Source of the DNA: Actinophytocola xanthii
Lineage (GTDB): Bacteria; Actinomycetota; Actinomycetes; Mycobacteriales; Pseudonocardiaceae
NCBI RefSeq assembly: GCF_001921205.1
Contig: NZ_MSIE01000092.1
Location: 1-36,136, forward strand
Reading direction: 5' to 3'
Length of the DNA stretch: 36,136 nt
The translations under genes were made by a program, and so were the position numbers. The notes beneath the pieces are model-generated. The model ran no database searches, was not told the DNA's origin, and was given only the letters and a program-made list of their open reading frames with translations. This document shows positions 26,379 through 35,302 of the stretch, one piece after another (position 1 is the first letter of the stretch; each line of letters starts with the position of its first letter).

Positions 26379-27326
26379 GACCTGATCACTGTTGAGGACA
26401 TTCACGCCGCGGCCGAGCGGATCAAGGGCACGGCGGTGCGAACCCCCTTGCTGCCCTGCACCTGGACGGAAACTGATCGTCCACTGTGGCTAAAGCCGGA
26501 GAACCTGCAGCCGATCGGCGCGTTCAAGATCCGCGGCGCCGCCAACGCGATGGCCCGGATCCCCGCTGCCGACCGGGCCAGGGGCGTCGTCGCCTACTCC
26601 AGCGGCAACCACGCGCAGGCCGTCGCCTACGTCGCGCGTCAGTTCGGGCTTCCGGCGGCCATCGTCGTGCCGGAGAACACCCCGGTGACGAAGATCGAGG
26701 CCACCCGGGCGCACGGCGCCGAGGTCGTCGTCGTCCCGATCACCGACCGGGAAATCGTGGCGGAACGGCTGGTCGCCGAGCGCGGCGCGACGCTCATCCC
26801 GCCGTTCGACCACCCGGACGTGATCGCCGGGCAGGGCACGATCGGCCTGGAGATCGCGGCCGACCTCCCCGACGTGGAGCTGGTGCTGGTCCCGGTGAGC
26901 GGCGGTGGCCTGCTCTCGGGCGTCGCGACGGCGATCAAGGCCCTCTGCCCGGACGCCGCGGTCGTGGGCGTGGAGCCCGAGCTGGCCGCGGACACCGCGG
27001 CGAGCCTCGCCGCGGGACGGCGGGTGGAGTGGAGCACCCATGACCGTGCCCGCACGATCGCCGACGGGCTGCGTGCGGCACCCTCCGAGCTGACCTTCGC
27101 CCACCTGCGGGAACGGGTGGACGCCGTGGTCACGGTGACCGAGGAGGAGATCAGGTCCACGGTCGCGACCCTGGCCACCCGTGCCCGCCTGGTCGCCGAG
27201 CCGAGCGGCGCCGTGACGACGGCGGCCTACCTGCACCGGGCGGCGGACCTGCCGCGGGGACGCACGGTCGCCGTCGTGTCCGGCGGCAACCTGGACCGGG
27301 ACCTGCTGGTCACACTGCTGAGCTGA
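26376..27326 (+). CDS. threonine dehydratase-like PLP enzyme
   Basis: A 316-aa fold-type II PLP enzyme. GAFKIRGA carries the Schiff-base Lys, SSGNHAQAVAYVA binds the substrate carboxylate, SGGGLLSG binds phosphate, and SGGNLDR is the typical end motif. It lacks the C-terminal ACT regulatory domain of biosynthetic IlvA, so it fits catabolic threonine ammonia-lyase, giving 2-oxobutyrate and ammonia. Serine racemase or a related hydroxy-amino-acid dehydratase is an alternative. The GTG at 26376 follows a leaderless -10; the long upstream open frame has no family similarity. It converges on the exporter gene with a 6-bp gap. Confidence 0.87.
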   Translation: MDLITVEDIHAAAERIKGTAVRTPLLPCTWTETDRPLWLKPENLQPIGAFKIRGAANAMARIPAADRARGVVAYSSGNHAQAVAYVARQFGLPAAIVVPENTPVTKIEATRAHGAEVVVVPITDREIVAERLVAERGATLIPPFDHPDVIAGQGTIGLEIAADLPDVELVLVPVSGGGLLSGVATAIKALCPDAAVVGVEPELAADTAASLAAGRRVEWSTHDRARTIADGLRAAPSELTFAHLRERVDAVVTVTEEEIRSTVATLATRARLVAEPSGAVTTAAYLHRAADLPRGRTVAVVSGGNLDRDLLVTLLS

Positions 27327-27332
27327 CCGGCT

Positions 27333-28874
27333 TCATGGCGCGGCGTGGCGCTCGCGGCCGGCCGGGACCACGTGGGTCGGCGGGTCGATGATGCCGCAGT
27401 GCAGGCACTCCCCCGGGCGTGGCGCCTCCGCCGGCAGCGGTTCGGACGCGGCGACCGTGGTGGGCACGGCGAGCACGTCGCCCCGGATGCCGAGTGCCAG
27501 CACGGCACCGACCAGGCAGAGCCCGGCGCACAGCCACATGGCCGCCTGCCAGCCCGAGGTCAGCGCCGCCGGGTCGGCGTAGGCACCCCCGCCCAGGCCC
27601 ACCGCGGCCGGCAGGACCGCCACCGCCAGCAGGCCGCCGGACCGCGCGACCGCGTTGTTCACCCCGGAGGCGACGCCGGCGTGCTCGTCCGGGGCCGCGG
27701 CCAGCACGGTCGCCGTCACCGGTGCGACGACGACCACCAGGCCGAGGCCGAAGACCACCACCCCGGGGAGCACGTCCAACCAGTAGGACGAGCCGGGCCC
27801 GACCCGGGAGAGCAGGGCCATCCCCGCGGCGACCACGACCGGTCCGAGCACGAGGAACCACCGGGGCCCGAAGCGCTGGGCGGCCTTGCCCGAGCGGGCC
27901 GAGAGCAGCAGCATCAGCACCGAGATCGGCAGCCCGGACAGCCCGGCGGCGGTGGGCGAGTACCCCAGCGAGGTCTGCAGCTGGAGCACGAACAGCATCA
28001 TCTGGCCACCCAGCGCCGCGTACACCACGAAGGTCAGCCCGTTGGCGAGCAGGAACGTCCGGTCGGCGAACAGGTCCGCCGGCACGAGCGGGTCCCGGGC
28101 GCGTCGCTGCACCACGAGGAACGAGACCAGGCCGGCCAGGCCGACCACCAGCGCCCCGAGCACGAACAGGTCCGTCGCCCCGCGGACCGGCCCCTCGACC
28201 AGCGCCGCGGTCACGCCGGCCAGGCCGAGCGCGCCAAGCGCCGCGCCGACGAGGTCCGGGTGGCCGCCGAGCCGCTGGTCGCAGGACTCCGGGACGTACC
28301 GACGGGTGAACCAGACACAGAGCAGCGCGAGCGGGACGTTGACCAGGAACGCCAGCCGCCACGACCACAGCTGCACGAGCAGGCCGCCCACCAGCGGACC
28401 CAGCGCCCCGGCGATCCCGCCCAGCCCCGACCAGGCGCCGATGGCCCTGGCCCGGTCGGCGCGGACGAACGCGGACTGGATGATCGCGAGCGCACCCGGG
28501 GTCAGCAGGGCACCGCCGACGCCCTGCAGCACCCGGGAGGCCACCAGCATCTCGGTGTTCACCGCGAGCCCGCACAGCACCGAGGAGACGCCGAACCACG
28601 CCACGCCGAGCAGGTAGACACGCCGACGGCCGTACCGGTCGCCGAGCGAGCCGGCGACCAGGATCAGCGCGGCGAGCGTCAGGAGGTAGCCGTCGAGGAT
28701 CCACTGCAGACCCGACACCGAGGCGCCGAACTCCTCGCCGATCCGCGGCAGCGCGATGTTGACCACCGTGCCGTCGAGGAACGCCATGCCCGACCCGAGG
28801 ATGGTCGCGGTCAGCACGCCCCGCGCCGCCGGGCTGCCCCAGCGCACCTCCTCCCGGCCGAGCGCGCGCGTCAC
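27333..28874 (-). CDS. DHA2-family MFS exporter
   Basis: A 513-aa major facilitator with about 14 hydrophobic segments, as in EmrB/QacA. Seen: [19 protein letters not shown] in TM1, [16 protein letters not shown] (motif A), [25 protein letters not shown] (motif C region), and a late Gly-rich [34 protein letters not shown]. The C-terminus ends in a soluble [14 protein letters not shown] tail with a CxxC pair. It should export drugs or metabolites by proton antiport. The GTG at 28874 overlaps the regulator stop (GTGA), so it is translated together with the DasR-like regulator. Confidence 0.92.
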   Translation of the reverse strand: MTRALGREEVRWGSPAARGVLTATILGSGMAFLDGTVVNIALPRIGEEFGASVSGLQWILDGYLLTLAALILVAGSLGDRYGRRRVYLLGVAWFGVSSVLCGLAVNTEMLVASRVLQGVGGALLTPGALAIIQSAFVRADRARAIGAWSGLGGIAGALGPLVGGLLVQLWSWRLAFLVNVPLALLCVWFTRRYVPESCDQRLGGHPDLVGAALGALGLAGVTAALVEGPVRGATDLFVLGALVVGLAGLVSFLVVQRRARDPLVPADLFADRTFLLANGLTFVVYAALGGQMMLFVLQLQTSLGYSPTAAGLSGLPISVLMLLLSARSGKAAQRFGPRWFLVLGPVVVAAGMALLSRVGPGSSYWLDVLPGVVVFGLGLVVVVAPVTATVLAAAPDEHAGVASGVNNAVARSGGLLAVAVLPAAVGLGGGAYADPAALTSGWQAAMWLCAGLCLVGAVLALGIRGDVLAVPTTVAASEPLPAEAPRPGECLHCGIIDPPTHVVPAGRERHAAP

Positions 28875-29629
28875 GAGGGCCGGTTCAGTTCCGCGACGAA
28901 CTTGTACCGGTCGCCGCGGTACACCGAACGGACCCACTCCACCGGCCGTTCGGTCGTGTCGTAGGAGTGACGGGAGAGCAGCAGCATCGGCATGCCGACG
29001 TCCGCCCCGAGCAGCTCCGCCTCCCGGGGACCGGCCAGCGCGGTTTCGATCGTCTCCTCGGCGTGTCCCATCTCGACGTCGTAGCGCTCGCGCAGCACCT
29101 GGTACAGCGAACCGCCGGCCGAGACGTACTTGCGCAGACCGCGGAAGCGGCCAAGGGGGAGGTGGGTCGTCTCGATCGCCATCGGCTCGTCGTCGGCCAG
29201 CCGAAGCCGCTGCATACGGAGGATCTTGGCGCCGGAGCGGATGCCGAGCAGGCTGGACAGCTCGCCCTCGGCCGGGATCTCGGCGATGTCCAGCAGCCGC
29301 GAGGACGGTTCCCGGCCCTGGGCCCGCATGTCCTCTGTGTACGAGGAGAGCTGGAGCCGCTGGGCCACCTTGGGTTCCGCGGCGAAGGTGCCCTTGCCCT
29401 GCACGCGGAGCAGCCGGCCCTCCACGGTCAGGTCGGCGAGCGCCTGGCGGACGGTGGTGCGGGAGACGTCGAACTCGGCGGCCAGCGAGCGCTCGGTGGG
29501 GATGGGCGAGCCGGGCGGCAGGGAGCTGAGCAGCTCGAGCAGGTGGCGCTTGAGCCCCCAGTACTTCGGCTCACGCATCGCACGAGCGGCGGTGTCGGGC
29601 TGCTCCTGCGCGGCCGACGTTTCCAGCAT
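28871..29629 (-). CDS. dasR: GntR/HutC-family regulator, DasR-like
   Basis: A 252-aa regulator with an N-terminal winged helix ([42 protein letters not shown]) and a C-terminal UTRA ligand domain ending [19 protein letters not shown]. By eye it follows Streptomyces DasR closely, including [16 protein letters not shown] and [19 protein letters not shown]. DasR represses chitin/N-acetylglucosamine genes and is released by GlcN-6-P or GlcNAc-6-P. A dre site in the divergent promoter supports this. GGAGGAG is just before the ATG. It is coupled to the exporter gene, which is not usual beside dasR. Confidence 0.88.
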   Translation of the reverse strand: MLETSAAQEQPDTAARAMREPKYWGLKRHLLELLSSLPPGSPIPTERSLAAEFDVSRTTVRQALADLTVEGRLLRVQGKGTFAAEPKVAQRLQLSSYTEDMRAQGREPSSRLLDIAEIPAEGELSSLLGIRSGAKILRMQRLRLADDEPMAIETTHLPLGRFRGLRKYVSAGGSLYQVLRERYDVEMGHAEETIETALAGPREAELLGADVGMPMLLLSRHSYDTTERPVEWVRSVYRGDRYKFVAELNRPS

Positions 29630-29698
29630 GGCTCCTCCAGACGACGGTTCCTGTTACAGGATGCCCCTCCCCGCCCCGCCGGCGCAGGCACACCCACT

Positions 29699-29713
29699 GG
29701 ATTTGGGAAATCC
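29699..29713. repeat. inverted repeat upstream of dasR
   Basis: GGATTT-GGG-AAATCC, a perfect 6-bp repeat. It lies between a minus-strand TAGGGT (29740-29735) and the dasR start. It may be a second operator or part of the dasR leader. Confidence 0.35.
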
Positions 29714-29746
29714 GTTACTCCCCTCGCGTCGGACACCCTACAGCGA

Positions 29747-29769
29747 TAGCATGATTGGTCTAGACCTAC
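29747..29769 (+). promoter_or_regulatory. SIS-gene promoter with overlapping DasR operator (dre)
   Basis: TAGCAT (29747-29752) is a good -10, giving a start near 29759. ATTGGTCTAGACCTAC (29754-29769) matches the 16-bp dre consensus ACTGGTCTAGACCAGT at 12 positions, with an exact TGGTCTAGACC core. Bound DasR would cover the transcription start. On the other strand a TAGGGT at 29740-29735 would place its -35 within the same dre, so both directions may be controlled. Confidence 0.78.
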
Positions 29770-29787
29770 TCGGTATCAGGAGGATGA

Positions 29788-30825
29788 ATGTCCGAGGCCG
29801 GTACGCGGATGTCCGCGGAGATCGCCGAGCAGCCGGCCGTGTTCGACGCCGTGCTGGCGCGCCGGGCCGAGCTCGCCGAGGTGGCGGAGCTGGCCGCGGC
29901 GCACCGGCCGAGGTTCGCGCTGCTGGCCGCGCGTGGCTCGAGCGACCACGCCGCGCTCTACGCGAAGTACCTGATCGAGGTACTCCTCGAGCTGCCGACG
30001 GGGCTGGTCTCGCCGTCCACGACGACCCTCTACGGCGCCCAGCCCGATCTGACCGGAGCGCTGTACGTGACGGTGAGCCAGAGCGGCGGCTCGCCCGACC
30101 TGGTGGAGGCGACCAAGGCCGCGCGCGGGCGGGGAGCGCTGACCGTCGCCGTCACCAACACGCCTGGCTCGGCGCTGTCGGCGGTCGCCGAGCACACGGT
30201 GGCCATCGGCGCCGGCGAGGAGCTCGCCGTCGCGGCCACCAAGACCTACACGGCGACCCTGCTCACGCTCTATCTGCTGGTCGACGCCGCCCGCGGCGGC
30301 AGCGGCGAGCACGCCGCCGGCCTCGGCGAGCTCGCGGCCAGCACGCTCGCGGACACCGCGGCGGGGGTGGCGGCGGCCGTCGAGCGGTACCGGGAGATCG
30401 ACCGGGTGGTGACCACGGGCCGCGGCTACTCCTCGGCCTCCGCGGCCGAGGCCGCGCTCAAGCTGGCCGAGACCAGCTACCTCGGTGCCCGGTCCTACAG
30501 CGGGGCCGACCTGTTGCACGGGCCGGTGGCCGCGGTCGACGAGAGCACCGGTGTGGTCGCGGTGACCAGCAGGGGCCGGGGCGGTGAGGCCATGCGGGAC
30601 GTGCTCGCCGCGGTGCACGAGCGCGGCGCCGACGTGCTGGCGGTCGGCTCGGCGGCCGAGGACATGCCGGCCAGCCGACGGATCGTGCTGCCCGACACCG
30701 CCGAGGAGGTCGCGCCGATCCTGGAGATCCTGCCGCTGCAGCGGCTGGCGCTCGAGCTGGCGCTGGCTCGCGGCGGCGACCCGGACCAGCCGCGTGGGCT
30801 GAGCAAGGTGACGCGAACGCGGTGA
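29788..30825 (+). CDS. SIS-domain aminosugar isomerase/deaminase (NagB-II/GlmS-isomerase-like)
   Basis: A 345-aa protein with two SIS domains, like the isomerase half of GlmS but without the glutaminase domain. AARGSSDHAALYAKY, VSQSGGSPDLVEATKAARGRGA and TKTYTATLLTLYLL mark the first; TTGRGYSSASAAEAALKLAETSYL and YSGADLLHGPVAAVD the second. Such stand-alone proteins convert glucosamine-6-P to fructose-6-P with ammonia release (NagB-II), the expected step after GlcNAc-6-P deacetylation. AGGAGG lies about 6 nt before the ATG. The dre operator over its promoter fits that role. Confidence 0.87.
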   Translation: MSEAGTRMSAEIAEQPAVFDAVLARRAELAEVAELAAAHRPRFALLAARGSSDHAALYAKYLIEVLLELPTGLVSPSTTTLYGAQPDLTGALYVTVSQSGGSPDLVEATKAARGRGALTVAVTNTPGSALSAVAEHTVAIGAGEELAVAATKTYTATLLTLYLLVDAARGGSGEHAAGLGELAASTLADTAAGVAAAVERYREIDRVVTTGRGYSSASAAEAALKLAETSYLGARSYSGADLLHGPVAAVDESTGVVAVTSRGRGGEAMRDVLAAVHERGADVLAVGSAAEDMPASRRIVLPDTAEEVAPILEILPLQRLALELALARGGDPDQPRGLSKVTRTR

Positions 30826-30865
30826 TGCACGCATTCGGCGCATTACGCTGTGCGTTCGACGGCCC

Positions 30866-30881
30866 TACACTTCCCCGGGTG
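30866..30881 (+). promoter_or_regulatory. -10 element of a probable leaderless HxlR transcript
   Basis: TACACT (30866-30871) lies 7 nt before the GTG at 30879. A weak TTACGC occurs 17 nt upstream. It lies in the 3' neighbourhood of the SIS gene, so the regulator may be transcribed separately. Confidence 0.5.
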
Positions 30882-31349
30882 CGAAGGACGTCGTTCGCCC
30901 GCTGGCCGTGTTCCATCGCGAGGACGATGGACCTGCTCGGCGACCAGTGGACGCTGCTGGTGCTGCGTGAGGCGTTCCACGGGGTCCGCCGGTTCGACCA
31001 GTTCCAGGCGGCGCTCGGCATCGCGCGCAACACGCTGACCGAGCGCCTGGACCGGCTGACCGGCGCGGGGCTGCTCGACCGGGTGCGCTACCAGGAGCGA
31101 CCGGCGCGCTACGAGTACCCGCTGACCGAGATGGGGCGCGACTTCTTCCCGGCGCTGGCCGCGATCATCCGCTGGGGCGACCGCTGGCTCGACGACGGTG
31201 CGGGCCCGCCGGCGCTGCTGCACCACCTCGACTGCGACCGGGCCACCGAGGCCGACGTGAACTGTGCGCACTGCGGGTCGGCGCTCACCTCCGAGCGCGT
31301 CCGTTTCGAGCCAGGCCCCGGCCTGGCCACGGCGAAGGGAACCGGGTGA
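30879..31349 (+). CDS. HxlR-family winged-helix regulator
   Basis: A 156-aa regulator with the HxlR core WPCSIARTMDLLGDQWTLLVLREAF, then FQAALGIARNTLTERLDRLTGAGLLDR and the wing YEYPLTEMGRDFFPAL. The N-terminal Cys in WPCS is the usual redox-reactive Cys of the family. A C-terminal CDRATEADVNCAHCG may bind metal. The GTG at 30879 is preferred on the leaderless -10 and on family N-terminus; the alternative GTG at 30822 overlaps the SIS stop and would add 19 residues. It overlaps the kinase gene by 4 bp (GTGA). Confidence 0.88.
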   Translation: MRRTSFARWPCSIARTMDLLGDQWTLLVLREAFHGVRRFDQFQAALGIARNTLTERLDRLTGAGLLDRVRYQERPARYEYPLTEMGRDFFPALAAIIRWGDRWLDDGAGPPALLHHLDCDRATEADVNCAHCGSALTSERVRFEPGPGLATAKGTG

Positions 31350-32290
31350 GCGAGGGAAGGGTGGTCGGGGTCGACGTCGGCGGGACGTCGACGCGGGCGC
31401 TGGCGGTCGAGCTGGACGGGACGCTGGTCGGCCGGGGCAGGTCGGGCGGCGGCAACCCCAACTCGCACCCCCCGGAGCTGGCCGCGAAGCGGGTCGCCGA
31501 GTCGGTCCGGGAGGCCCTGGGCGACGGCGGTTCGGCGCGGGCGTGCCTGCTCGGAATGGCCGGGGAGAGCAAGTTCACCGACCCCGAGATCGTCGGCCTG
31601 TTCGAGGCCACCCTGCGGCAGGTGGGCGTGACCTGCCGGATCGACGTGGTCAGCGACACGGAGGTGGCCTTCGCCTCGGCGACGGCCGAGCCGAACGGCA
31701 CGATCGTGCTCGGCGGCACCGGTGCGGCGGCGGCCCGGATCGTCGACCACCGGCAGGAGAGGTGGGTCGACGGGTGGGGCTGGCTCCTTGGCGACGAGGG
31801 TTCCGGGTACTGGATCGGCCGCGAGGCCGTGCGGTGCGCGCTGCGGACCCTGCAGGCCGGGGAGGCGCCGGGCCCGCTCGCCCAGGCCGTGCTCACCGAG
31901 GCTTTGCCTACTTCGTCCGGTTTGGACAAACGCACGATCAACCGGTTGATCACCGCGGTCAACGCCGAGCCCCCGATCCGGCTCGCCCGTTTCGCGTCGA
32001 TGGTCAGCACGCTGGCCGAGACCGACCCGCTGGCGGGGGAGATCGTCGCGCGAGCCGCCGAGCACCTGGCCGCGCACGCGCTGACCGCGCGGGATCCGGG
32101 TGAGCAGACACCGGTCGTCCTGGCCGGGAGTGTGATCGGCCCGGACAGCCCGGTGGGGAGGGCGCTGCGGGCGACGCTGTCCGCGAAGATCTCGGCGCCG
32201 ATCCTGTTCGCCCCGGACTGCGCGGTCGGAGCGGCGTGGCTCGCCGCGCTGTCGGTGGCCGGCCCCGACGCCCCGCGGCCGAAGGTCTGA
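31346..32290 (+). CDS. nagK: N-acetylglucosamine kinase-like BadF/BadG-family ATPase
   Basis: A 314-aa ASKHA-fold kinase. VVGVDVGGTSTRALAVE is the phosphate-1 motif; NPNSHPPE, a substrate loop; VSDTEVAFASA and NGTIVLGGTGAAA, the phosphate-2/adenosine regions; GWGWLLGDEGSGYWIG, the sugar-binding segment typical of GlcNAc kinases. It probably phosphorylates N-acetylglucosamine at O6, making GlcNAc-6-P, a DasR effector. NagA is not in the window. It is translationally coupled to the HxlR gene. It converges on the DUF3159 gene with a 3-bp gap. Confidence 0.85.
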   Translation: MSEGRVVGVDVGGTSTRALAVELDGTLVGRGRSGGGNPNSHPPELAAKRVAESVREALGDGGSARACLLGMAGESKFTDPEIVGLFEATLRQVGVTCRIDVVSDTEVAFASATAEPNGTIVLGGTGAAAARIVDHRQERWVDGWGWLLGDEGSGYWIGREAVRCALRTLQAGEAPGPLAQAVLTEALPTSSGLDKRTINRLITAVNAEPPIRLARFASMVSTLAETDPLAGEIVARAAEHLAAHALTARDPGEQTPVVLAGSVIGPDSPVGRALRATLSAKISAPILFAPDCAVGAAWLAALSVAGPDAPRPKV

Positions 32291-32293
32291 GCG

Positions 32294-32956
32294 TCAGTCC
32301 GCCGGCAGTCGGGGGTGGCGCAGGCCCGGATGGTCCTGCGGCAGCGCCCTGCGCAGCACGACAGCGCTGGCGGCCACCGTCGCGCCGATCAGGGGCCAGC
32401 TCAACGCGACCCTGGCGACGCCGAGGGCGACGACCCAGCCCGACCACCACAGGACACCGAACACGAGGACCCGGAGCGTGTACTGGCCGAGCACCCAGAC
32501 CCAGCTGGCCCGGCCGTAGGCACGGAGCAGGTCCGGGTCACGGCGCCAGCGGGCGCGCTGGCCGAGGAGCGTGCCGACGACCACGCCCAGCAGCGGCCAG
32601 CGGACGAGGATGCTGACCGCCCAGGCCAGCGCGCTGGCGACGTTGACGAGCACCTGGATGAGGAAGAAGTCCTGCGCGCGCCCGGTGTAGAGCGCGACCA
32701 GCGCGGCAGCGCTCACCGCGGCGACGCTGGCCAGTACGGCTGTCACGCGGCCGCCCCTGGTCAGGCGGAACACGCCGACCGCGGCACCGGCGAGGACCGC
32801 GGCGAGCGCGGCCCAGCCGATGGACCGGCCCGAGACCAGCCAGCCGAGGACGAACACGGCCGGTGGGATGCTCGCGTCCAGCGCGCCGCGCCGGCCGCCG
32901 AGCAGCTCGGCCAGACCCAGCTGGTCCGTCGGCTTCTCGGTCGACTGATCGGTCAC
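32294..32956 (-). CDS. DUF3159 membrane protein
   Basis: A 220-aa integral membrane protein. The N-terminus QLGLAELLGGRRGALDASIPPAVFVLGW and the core GRAQDFFLIQVLVNVASALAWAVSILVRWPLLGVVVGTLLGQ are DUF3159 features. About six transmembrane segments cover residues 28-200. Function is unknown. The GTG at 32956 has no strong Shine-Dalgarno; it starts 30 bp after the espG stop, so it may be the last gene of the type VII-associated operon. Confidence 0.85.
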   Translation of the reverse strand: MTDQSTEKPTDQLGLAELLGGRRGALDASIPPAVFVLGWLVSGRSIGWAALAAVLAGAAVGVFRLTRGGRVTAVLASVAAVSAAALVALYTGRAQDFFLIQVLVNVASALAWAVSILVRWPLLGVVVGTLLGQRARWRRDPDLLRAYGRASWVWVLGQYTLRVLVFGVLWWSGWVVALGVARVALSWPLIGATVAASAVVLRRALPQDHPGLRHPRLPAD

Positions 32957-32985
32957 GCCTGTCAGCCTGCCTCATTCGGAGTTGG

Positions 32986-33771
32986 TTAGGTAGTCCTTAC
33001 TCGCTCGGCAATGATCTGGGCGAGGCGGTGCGCGAGGCGGGCGTTGTCGGCGGGCCAGAGCGTGATCCAGTCCTCACCGTCCGGGCCGGGGGAGACGGTG
33101 GTGGCGTACCGGCCCTCGTCGGTGTCGAACCAGGCGATGCCGGGCAGGCGGAGCGGGCGGCCGCTGTCGTCGGCGCGGTTGACCCCGAGCTGGCCGGCTC
33201 GCAGGACGGGCCGTTCGGTGATGGCGGCGATCGCGCGCAGCCTGCTGTCGACGGCGGAGCGGGGGGTGGCGGTGCGCAGCAGGCCGCCCGGCGCGGCGCG
33301 GACCGTCCGGGGGCGGCCCTCGCGGAGGGCGGCCGCTGGGTAGGTGACCGAGTTGCCCGCACCGGCCCGGACGTGTGGCAGCAACTCGACGATCGCGGCG
33401 GCGAGGGCGTTGTCGCGCATGGTGCGCACGGAGACGGCGAGCGTCCGTTGGACGGCGAGCACCCCGTGCCGACCGCGGGCGGCGGCCACCGCCCGGACGG
33501 GTTCGTCGGCACCCATGTCGAGCAGAGCGACCAGGTCGACGCTCACCGCGGGGGCGGCGAGCAACCGCAGCGCGTTCGCGAGGTCGTCGTCGACGTGCCT
33601 CTCCTCGGCGAGCCCCCGGCGGGCGAGGTCGCCGTAGACCGCGGCCTTGATGCGCTTGCGCACCTCGAAGGTGTCGCCGTGGCTACGGATCTCCAGCGGG
33701 AACGGCACCCGGCCGAGCCGCAGGTCTTCCCAGAGCGTGTCGAGAGCGGCGAGCGAGAGCTCGACGTTCAT
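32986..33771 (-). CDS. ESX secretion-associated protein EspG
   Basis: A 261-aa EspG-family protein. In mycobacteria EspG is the cytoplasmic chaperone that binds the hydrophobic tip of PPE proteins and directs PE/PPE pairs to type VII secretion. Recognised: LSLAALDTLWEDLRLGRVPFPLEIRSHG at the N-terminus, DPVRAVAAARG-like DEPVRAVAAARGRHGVLAVQ, WFDTDEGRYATTVSPG and the closing LAHRLAQIIAERV. The ATG overlaps the stop of the PPE-like gene (ATGA), so chaperone and client are co-translated. No EccC, EccD or MycP core genes are in the window. Confidence 0.9.
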   Translation of the reverse strand: MNVELSLAALDTLWEDLRLGRVPFPLEIRSHGDTFEVRKRIKAAVYGDLARRGLAEERHVDDDLANALRLLAAPAVSVDLVALLDMGADEPVRAVAAARGRHGVLAVQRTLAVSVRTMRDNALAAAIVELLPHVRAGAGNSVTYPAAALREGRPRTVRAAPGGLLRTATPRSAVDSRLRAIAAITERPVLRAGQLGVNRADDSGRPLRLPGIAWFDTDEGRYATTVSPGPDGEDWITLWPADNARLAHRLAQIIAERVRTT

Positions 33772-35135
33772 TCGTCGTCCGGCCCGCCGATGACGGACGG
33801 CGCGGTGAGGACGTCGCTGTCGAAGATGCTGTCGGGGTCGGGTTCCTGGAGGAACTCGGGGCGCTTGTGCTCGGTGTCCTCTTCCCGCTGCCCCGAGCCG
33901 ACCGGCATCCCGCCCATGCCGGCGGGGGCGCGGGCACCCGCGGCCCGCGCGGCGGCTTCCGCGCCGAGCGGCCCCGGAGAGACCGGGGGCAGCGCGCCCG
34001 CCCCTCGGCCAGCGCCCGGGCCGCCCTGGCCACCGCTCCCGGCCGCTCCGCCGCCGACTCCGCCGCCTGCTCCCGCTCCGCCGCCAAAGCCGGCTCCGCC
34101 GCGAAGTCCGGCCCCGCCGCTGCCAGACCCGCCGTTACCGAACCCGCCGCCACCGGGGACGAACCCGGGACCGAGGCTCGCGCCACCGCCCTGCTGTCCC
34201 GGCGGGCCGAGACCAGACGTGCTCGGCGTGGCGCCCCCGGGAACGGCGTCTCCCGGCGAGAACGAGCCGGGATCGGTCGTCCCGAGGCCGGGGCCGGAAG
34301 AAGCCCCGTCTTCGCCGGGCACTCCGCCGGGCACTCCGCCGGGCGCACCACCGGAAGGCGTCGCACCGCCCCCGTTCCCGCCGGATCCGTTCCCGCCCGG
34401 CGCACTGCCGCCCAGCCCGTTGCCGCCCGCGCCGCCAGTCCCACCGGGTTCGCCAGGTCCGCCCGGCCCGCCGGCACTGTCCGGCCCACCCGCGGTCCCC
34501 GGTGGTTCGGAACGGCCGGTCGGCCCATTGAAATCACCGGAGTCGACGAACGTGCCGTCGTTCCCACCGCTCCCGTCCAACGACGGCGGCGGTTCGAACA
34601 GCGCGACCTCCCGCGCCGCCGCGCTCATCACGAGGTCGCGGTCGGACACGATCCGCACGGCCTCCTCGAAGGCGGCGTCGTGCTTCTGCTTCTGGGCGTA
34701 CAACCGCTGCGGTAACGAGGCCATCGCGATCAGCCCGCCGCCACCGGCGTCCCGGATCATCTGCGCGGGGTCGTACGGCACGGGATCCGGCATCGCCCGA
34801 CGCGCGACGTCCGCGGCCTCGCTCTGCCGGGACACGGTCTGACTGGCCGCGGCGATCAGTGACCCGGTGCCCCCGCTCCACGCCGAGATCTGGCCGAGAC
34901 GGGACCGCATGGCCTCCGCCGCCTCCCCCGTCCACCCCGACTCGGAGGTGAGGGAGGCACGCTTCAGCGCCTCGGCCGCGTCGACCAGCGCCGACCCCGT
35001 CTGCGTCCACTCGTCCGCGAAGGCGTGCGCGGAGGGCGTGTCGGCATCGTCGGTCCACTGCTTGAGCTGCTCATGGGAAAACGCGGCGGGGTTCACCTCT
35101 GCCGGCGGCACGTCCCGCCCACCTCGACCAGTCAT
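33768..35135 (-). CDS. PPE-like type VII secretion substrate
   Basis: A 455-aa protein. Residues 15-205 are helical, with a WxG-type turn (SGWTGEAAEAM) and ADEWTQTGSALVDAAEALKRA, like PPE-domain proteins of Pseudonocardiales. Residues about 205-400 are a low-complexity Gly/Pro/Ser linker. A conserved-looking acidic tail follows (EHKRPEFLQEPDPDSIFDSDVLTAPSVIGGPDDE in parts). No canonical YxxxD/E signal was found. The gene is followed directly by its probable chaperone EspG. GAGGA lies 7 nt before the ATG. The opposite strand also carries a long spurious frame because of the repetitive bases. Confidence 0.83.
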   Translation of the reverse strand: MTGRGGRDVPPAEVNPAAFSHEQLKQWTDDADTPSAHAFADEWTQTGSALVDAAEALKRASLTSESGWTGEAAEAMRSRLGQISAWSGGTGSLIAAASQTVSRQSEAADVARRAMPDPVPYDPAQMIRDAGGGGLIAMASLPQRLYAQKQKHDAAFEEAVRIVSDRDLVMSAAAREVALFEPPPSLDGSGGNDGTFVDSGDFNGPTGRSEPPGTAGGPDSAGGPGGPGEPGGTGGAGGNGLGGSAPGGNGSGGNGGGATPSGGAPGGVPGGVPGEDGASSGPGLGTTDPGSFSPGDAVPGGATPSTSGLGPPGQQGGGASLGPGFVPGGGGFGNGGSGSGGAGLRGGAGFGGGAGAGGGVGGGAAGSGGQGGPGAGRGAGALPPVSPGPLGAEAAARAAGARAPAGMGGMPVGSGQREEDTEHKRPEFLQEPDPDSIFDSDVLTAPSVIGGPDDE

Positions 35136-35155
35136 CGGCTCATCCTCACGAGTGT

Positions 35156-35168
35156 CCCCCCGAGCATA
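35156..35168 (-). promoter_or_regulatory. candidate promoter of the PPE-like/espG operon
   Basis: Minus-strand TATGCT (35168-35163) is a good -10 with predicted start near 35156, about 20 nt before the PPE-like ATG. The -35 region is not recognisable. The rest of the 167-bp gap to 35302 shows nothing distinct. Confidence 0.4.
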
Positions 35169-35302
35169 AGAAATTCCCCTCCGTGATCACCGGATGACGC
35201 ACAGCAGCATACCGAGACCACGAAATCAGGGACATCAGTTCGGGGGAGGTTCACCTGGTAGAGCCAACGAATTGTCACGTTTCGGAGTCGCTTCGCCGCT
35301 CC

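Noticed and set aside
33970-34530. Tandem repeat array or CRISPR
   Set aside because: The repetition is low-complexity Gly/Pro coding sequence with no constant repeat-spacer unit.
32863-34842. 659-aa plus-strand frame rich in Pro
   Set aside because: It is the complement of the Gly-rich linker of the PPE-like protein and of espG; no start signal or family similarity.
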